From an uncultured Bacteroidales bacterium (GTDB taxonomy: Bacteria > Bacteroidota > Bacteroidia > Bacteroidales > Muribaculaceae), in NCBI GenBank assembly GCA_900544535.1, contig UQVH01000002.1, forward strand, positions 105,832-169,831: a DNA stretch of 64,000 nucleotides, in the 5' to 3' direction. Position numbers and translations under genes: made by a program. The notes under the pieces were generated by a model, which ran no database searches, was not told the DNA's origin, and worked only from the letters and a program-made list of their open reading frames with translations. Below are positions 62,149 through 64,000 of this stretch, piece after piece; the first letter of the stretch is position 1; the number at the start of each line of letters is the position of its first letter.

Positions 62149-62215
62149 TGTGCGGCAAAGAATCAGTCGATATTTGCGCTATGCCGCGCCGGAAGGGATT
62201 ACTAATAGGGCCCTA

Positions 62216-62992
62216 TCAGTCGTTAGCAAGTATCTGCGAGAGACGGTTCTCAAGCTCGGTGGAACTCAGACGCGTTGTCAGTGTCCCTCTGTGAGCGACT
62301 GATATATTGCCTGTTTCCTCTGAAACCACTATCGCAAAAGCGTCAGTTGCCTGCGAAATTCCAAGAGCCGAGCGGTGACGCAACCCCAATGCTCGCGGTA
62401 CGTTGCGATCATGACTTACCGGAAGGATACATCCGGCACTTCTTATGCGATCGTGGTCAATGATCATCGCACCGTCATGCAGAGGCGAATTTTTGAAAAA
62501 TATGTTTTCGATCAGGCGTGAATTAATATCGGCATCGATTATATCGCCGCTTTTCTCATACGATTCCAGCGGCATCTCCTGACGGATGACAATCAATGCC
62601 CCTGTCTTGGTCTTTGACATATTCATACAGGCATAAACTATCGGCAGGACATACTTACGGGTATCAGCAGCCGAATCATGCTTTTCATGCCGGAAGAGTT
62701 TTTTCAAGAATCGCCACCGCTTATGGTCGCCGAGCTCCACAAGAAAACGCTTTATCTGGTCTTGAAATAATATGACAAGCACCAGAAGCCCTATGCCCAT
62801 AAACTGATCCAGTATAGATCCCAACAATTTGAGCTCTATAATCTGAGAGGTCAGTACCCAGACTATAATAAAAGCAAGCACACCAAAAAAGATGTTCAAA
62901 GTACCGCTTTCCTTCATTATCCGGTAAAGATAAAACAGAAGGAGCGCGACAATCGCTATATCAAAAGCATCTTTGATGCCGAACTGGATCAT
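62216..62992 (-). CDS. cdaA: Diadenylate cyclase CdaA
   Basis: A 258-residue membrane-bound enzyme that makes the second messenger c-di-AMP from two ATP. Three N-terminal membrane segments (about 8-25, 32-50, 58-78) precede the DAC domain with the catalytic DGA (173-175) and GLRHRSALG (203-211) motifs. No CdaR or GlmM gene is adjacent, unlike in Firmicutes. It lies 11 bases after folP, so the two probably form an operon. Confidence 0.94.
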   Translation of the reverse strand: MIQFGIKDAFDIAIVALLLFYLYRIMKESGTLNIFFGVLAFIIVWVLTSQIIELKLLGSILDQFMGIGLLVLVILFQDQIKRFLVELGDHKRWRFLKKLFRHEKHDSAADTRKYVLPIVYACMNMSKTKTGALIVIRQEMPLESYEKSGDIIDADINSRLIENIFFKNSPLHDGAMIIDHDRIRSAGCILPVSHDRNVPRALGLRHRSALGISQATDAFAIVVSEETGNISVAHRGTLTTRLSSTELENRLSQILAND

Positions 62993-63003
62993 AGTATAAG
63001 GCT

Positions 63004-63852
63004 TTAATGGGTCATATTAAATAGTGAAACCGTCTGAACTGCCTCCTGCACATCGTGCACACGTATAAATGCAGCTCCTTTCGTCAAAGCGACCGCATCA
63101 AGAGCCACAGTCGGCGCAAGAGCTTCGGAAGTCTCAATGCCGAGGCTTCGGGTGATCATCGATTTTCTTGATATGCCAACGAGGACCGGACACTCCAGCA
63201 CAGAAAATTCCGACAGATTGCGCATAAGTTCAAAATTCTGTTCAAGCGTTTTGCTGAAACCGAATCCCGGATCTATAATAACGTCGGCTACTCCCAAAAG
63301 CCTGAGTCGGCGTAGTTTTACGGAAAGATCATGGATGACCTCGGCGGTAACGTCGTCGTAATTTGTAAATTGCTGCATAGTTGCGGGAGTACCGTGCATA
63401 TGCATCAGAATATACGGAACTTTCAAGTTCGCGACTGTGGAAAACATATTTTTGTCCAGTGTCCCTCCTGATATATCATTTATTATATCCGCTCCCATTT
63501 CCTCGATGGCAGTTCTGGCGACATCGGCTCGAAACGTATCTATCGAAACCGGAATATCCGGAGCCAGCTTACGCAACACCGCCATTCCCATCCGCAGTCT
63601 TGAGATCTCCTCCTCAGGAGAAACATCTTCAGCTCCCGGACGGGATGAATAAGCCCCAACGTCAATAAAATTGGCTCCCTGATCAATCATGGTCTCGATC
63701 CGAGACGCGATTTCAGCATCACGCATCGTCCGTGATCCACTGTAAAATGAATCAGGGGTGATATTCAAGATGCCCATCACTTGGGGACAATCATATTTAT
63801 GAAGATGACCTTTTAGGTTGAGAGTGAACGGAGTAAACATCGCCGATGCCAT
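63004..63852 (-). CDS. folP: Dihydropteroate synthase
   Basis: A 282-residue TIM-barrel enzyme that joins 4-aminobenzoate to dihydropterin diphosphate in folate synthesis, and the target of sulfonamides. Signatures are MGILNITPDSFYSGSR, GADIINDISGG, DPGFGFSKTLEQNFELMR and GISRKSMI. An internal ATG four codons later is an alternative start. It leads the folP-cdaA pair. Confidence 0.95.
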   Translation of the reverse strand: MASAMFTPFTLNLKGHLHKYDCPQVMGILNITPDSFYSGSRTMRDAEIASRIETMIDQGANFIDVGAYSSRPGAEDVSPEEEISRLRMGMAVLRKLAPDIPVSIDTFRADVARTAIEEMGADIINDISGGTLDKNMFSTVANLKVPYILMHMHGTPATMQQFTNYDDVTAEVIHDLSVKLRRLRLLGVADVIIDPGFGFSKTLEQNFELMRNLSEFSVLECPVLVGISRKSMITRSLGIETSEALAPTVALDAVALTKGAAFIRVHDVQEAVQTVSLFNMTH

Positions 63853-63869
63853 TTTAGATTAAATCAACG

Positions 63870-63901
63870 CGAAATTAGCTAAAATTTTATTATCCCGCAA
63901 A
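63870..63901 (-). promoter_or_regulatory. Candidate promoter of folP-cdaA
   Basis: On the minus strand, TTTG (63901-63898), 20 bases, then TAATTTCG (63877-63870), one mismatch from TAnnTTTG. It lies 17 bases before the start. Confidence 0.5.
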
Positions 63902-64000
63902 TTCAAAACCGGCAAACAACACCCCGTGGAAAATCTATTTTAATATATTACTGTCCGCTAAACTTTAGAGGGCGATTGAAAAAATAGGACCGATTCCATT

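Noticed and set aside
1..64000. CRISPR arrays, IS elements, rRNA or tRNA genes
   Set aside because: Reading both strands I saw no regularly spaced repeats, transposase-like protein or tRNA/rRNA signature; a dedicated tRNA scan was not possible.

Overview
This is a chromosomal segment of a Bacteroidales bacterium. The gene content fits a gut Muribaculaceae-like lineage, but the family-level call is inference. The evidence is a set of Bacteroidetes-typical genes (DUF4465, PCMD, DUF4924, DUF4286, a TamL-type lipoprotein beside TamB) and many promoters of the Bacteroidetes sigma-ABfr type, TTTG then 19-21 bases then TAnnTTTG.

Layout. 0-6.3 kb (minus strand): DUF4465 lipoprotein, orphan histidine kinase, class I fumarase, MutS2. 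6.3-10.3 kb (plus): PepSY-like protein, tilS, and a metal module made of an HMA-AraC regulator and an SO_0444-type Cu/Zn exporter with its own HMA domain. 10.3-12 kb: rmuC and a 54-residue small gene. 12-18.8 kb: lplA-gcvT-gcvH-gcvPA-gcvPB-lpdA, a complete glycine cleavage operon with its lipoylation enzyme. 18.8-23.3 kb: DUF4924, menD, and an amino-sugar salvage pair (MurU-like uridylyltransferase and a kinase fused to a RapZ C-terminal domain). 23.4-28.3 kb: trmH, radA, a PCMD protein, trmN6 and a CPBP protease. Then come rlmD, a 570-base gap that looks transcribed on the minus strand, and a Wzx-type flippase.

The main feature is at 32.0-38.4 kb: a complete Microviridae (Alpavirinae/BMV-like) prophage of about 6.39 kb. 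It encodes the replication initiator VP4, pilot protein VP2, major capsid protein VP1, an M15 peptidase, a 32-residue membrane peptide and two small unknown proteins, all on the minus strand. It is bounded by two dif-like XerCD sites with identical central regions. The right-hand site keeps a XerD arm identical to that of Escherichia coli dif. This places the replication terminus here. Gene orientation agrees: mostly plus strand to the left, mostly minus strand to the right.

38.5-64 kb: topB, a secreted protein, a thioredoxin-fold protein without catalytic cysteines, tamL-tamB, cdsA, a GH13 lipoprotein, a small winged-helix protein, a GT2 enzyme, ruvC-DUF4286-cstA, NlpC/P60, tatD-polyprenyl synthase, rnr, gyrB, and cdaA-folP. 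No rRNA, tRNA, IS element or CRISPR array was recognised.
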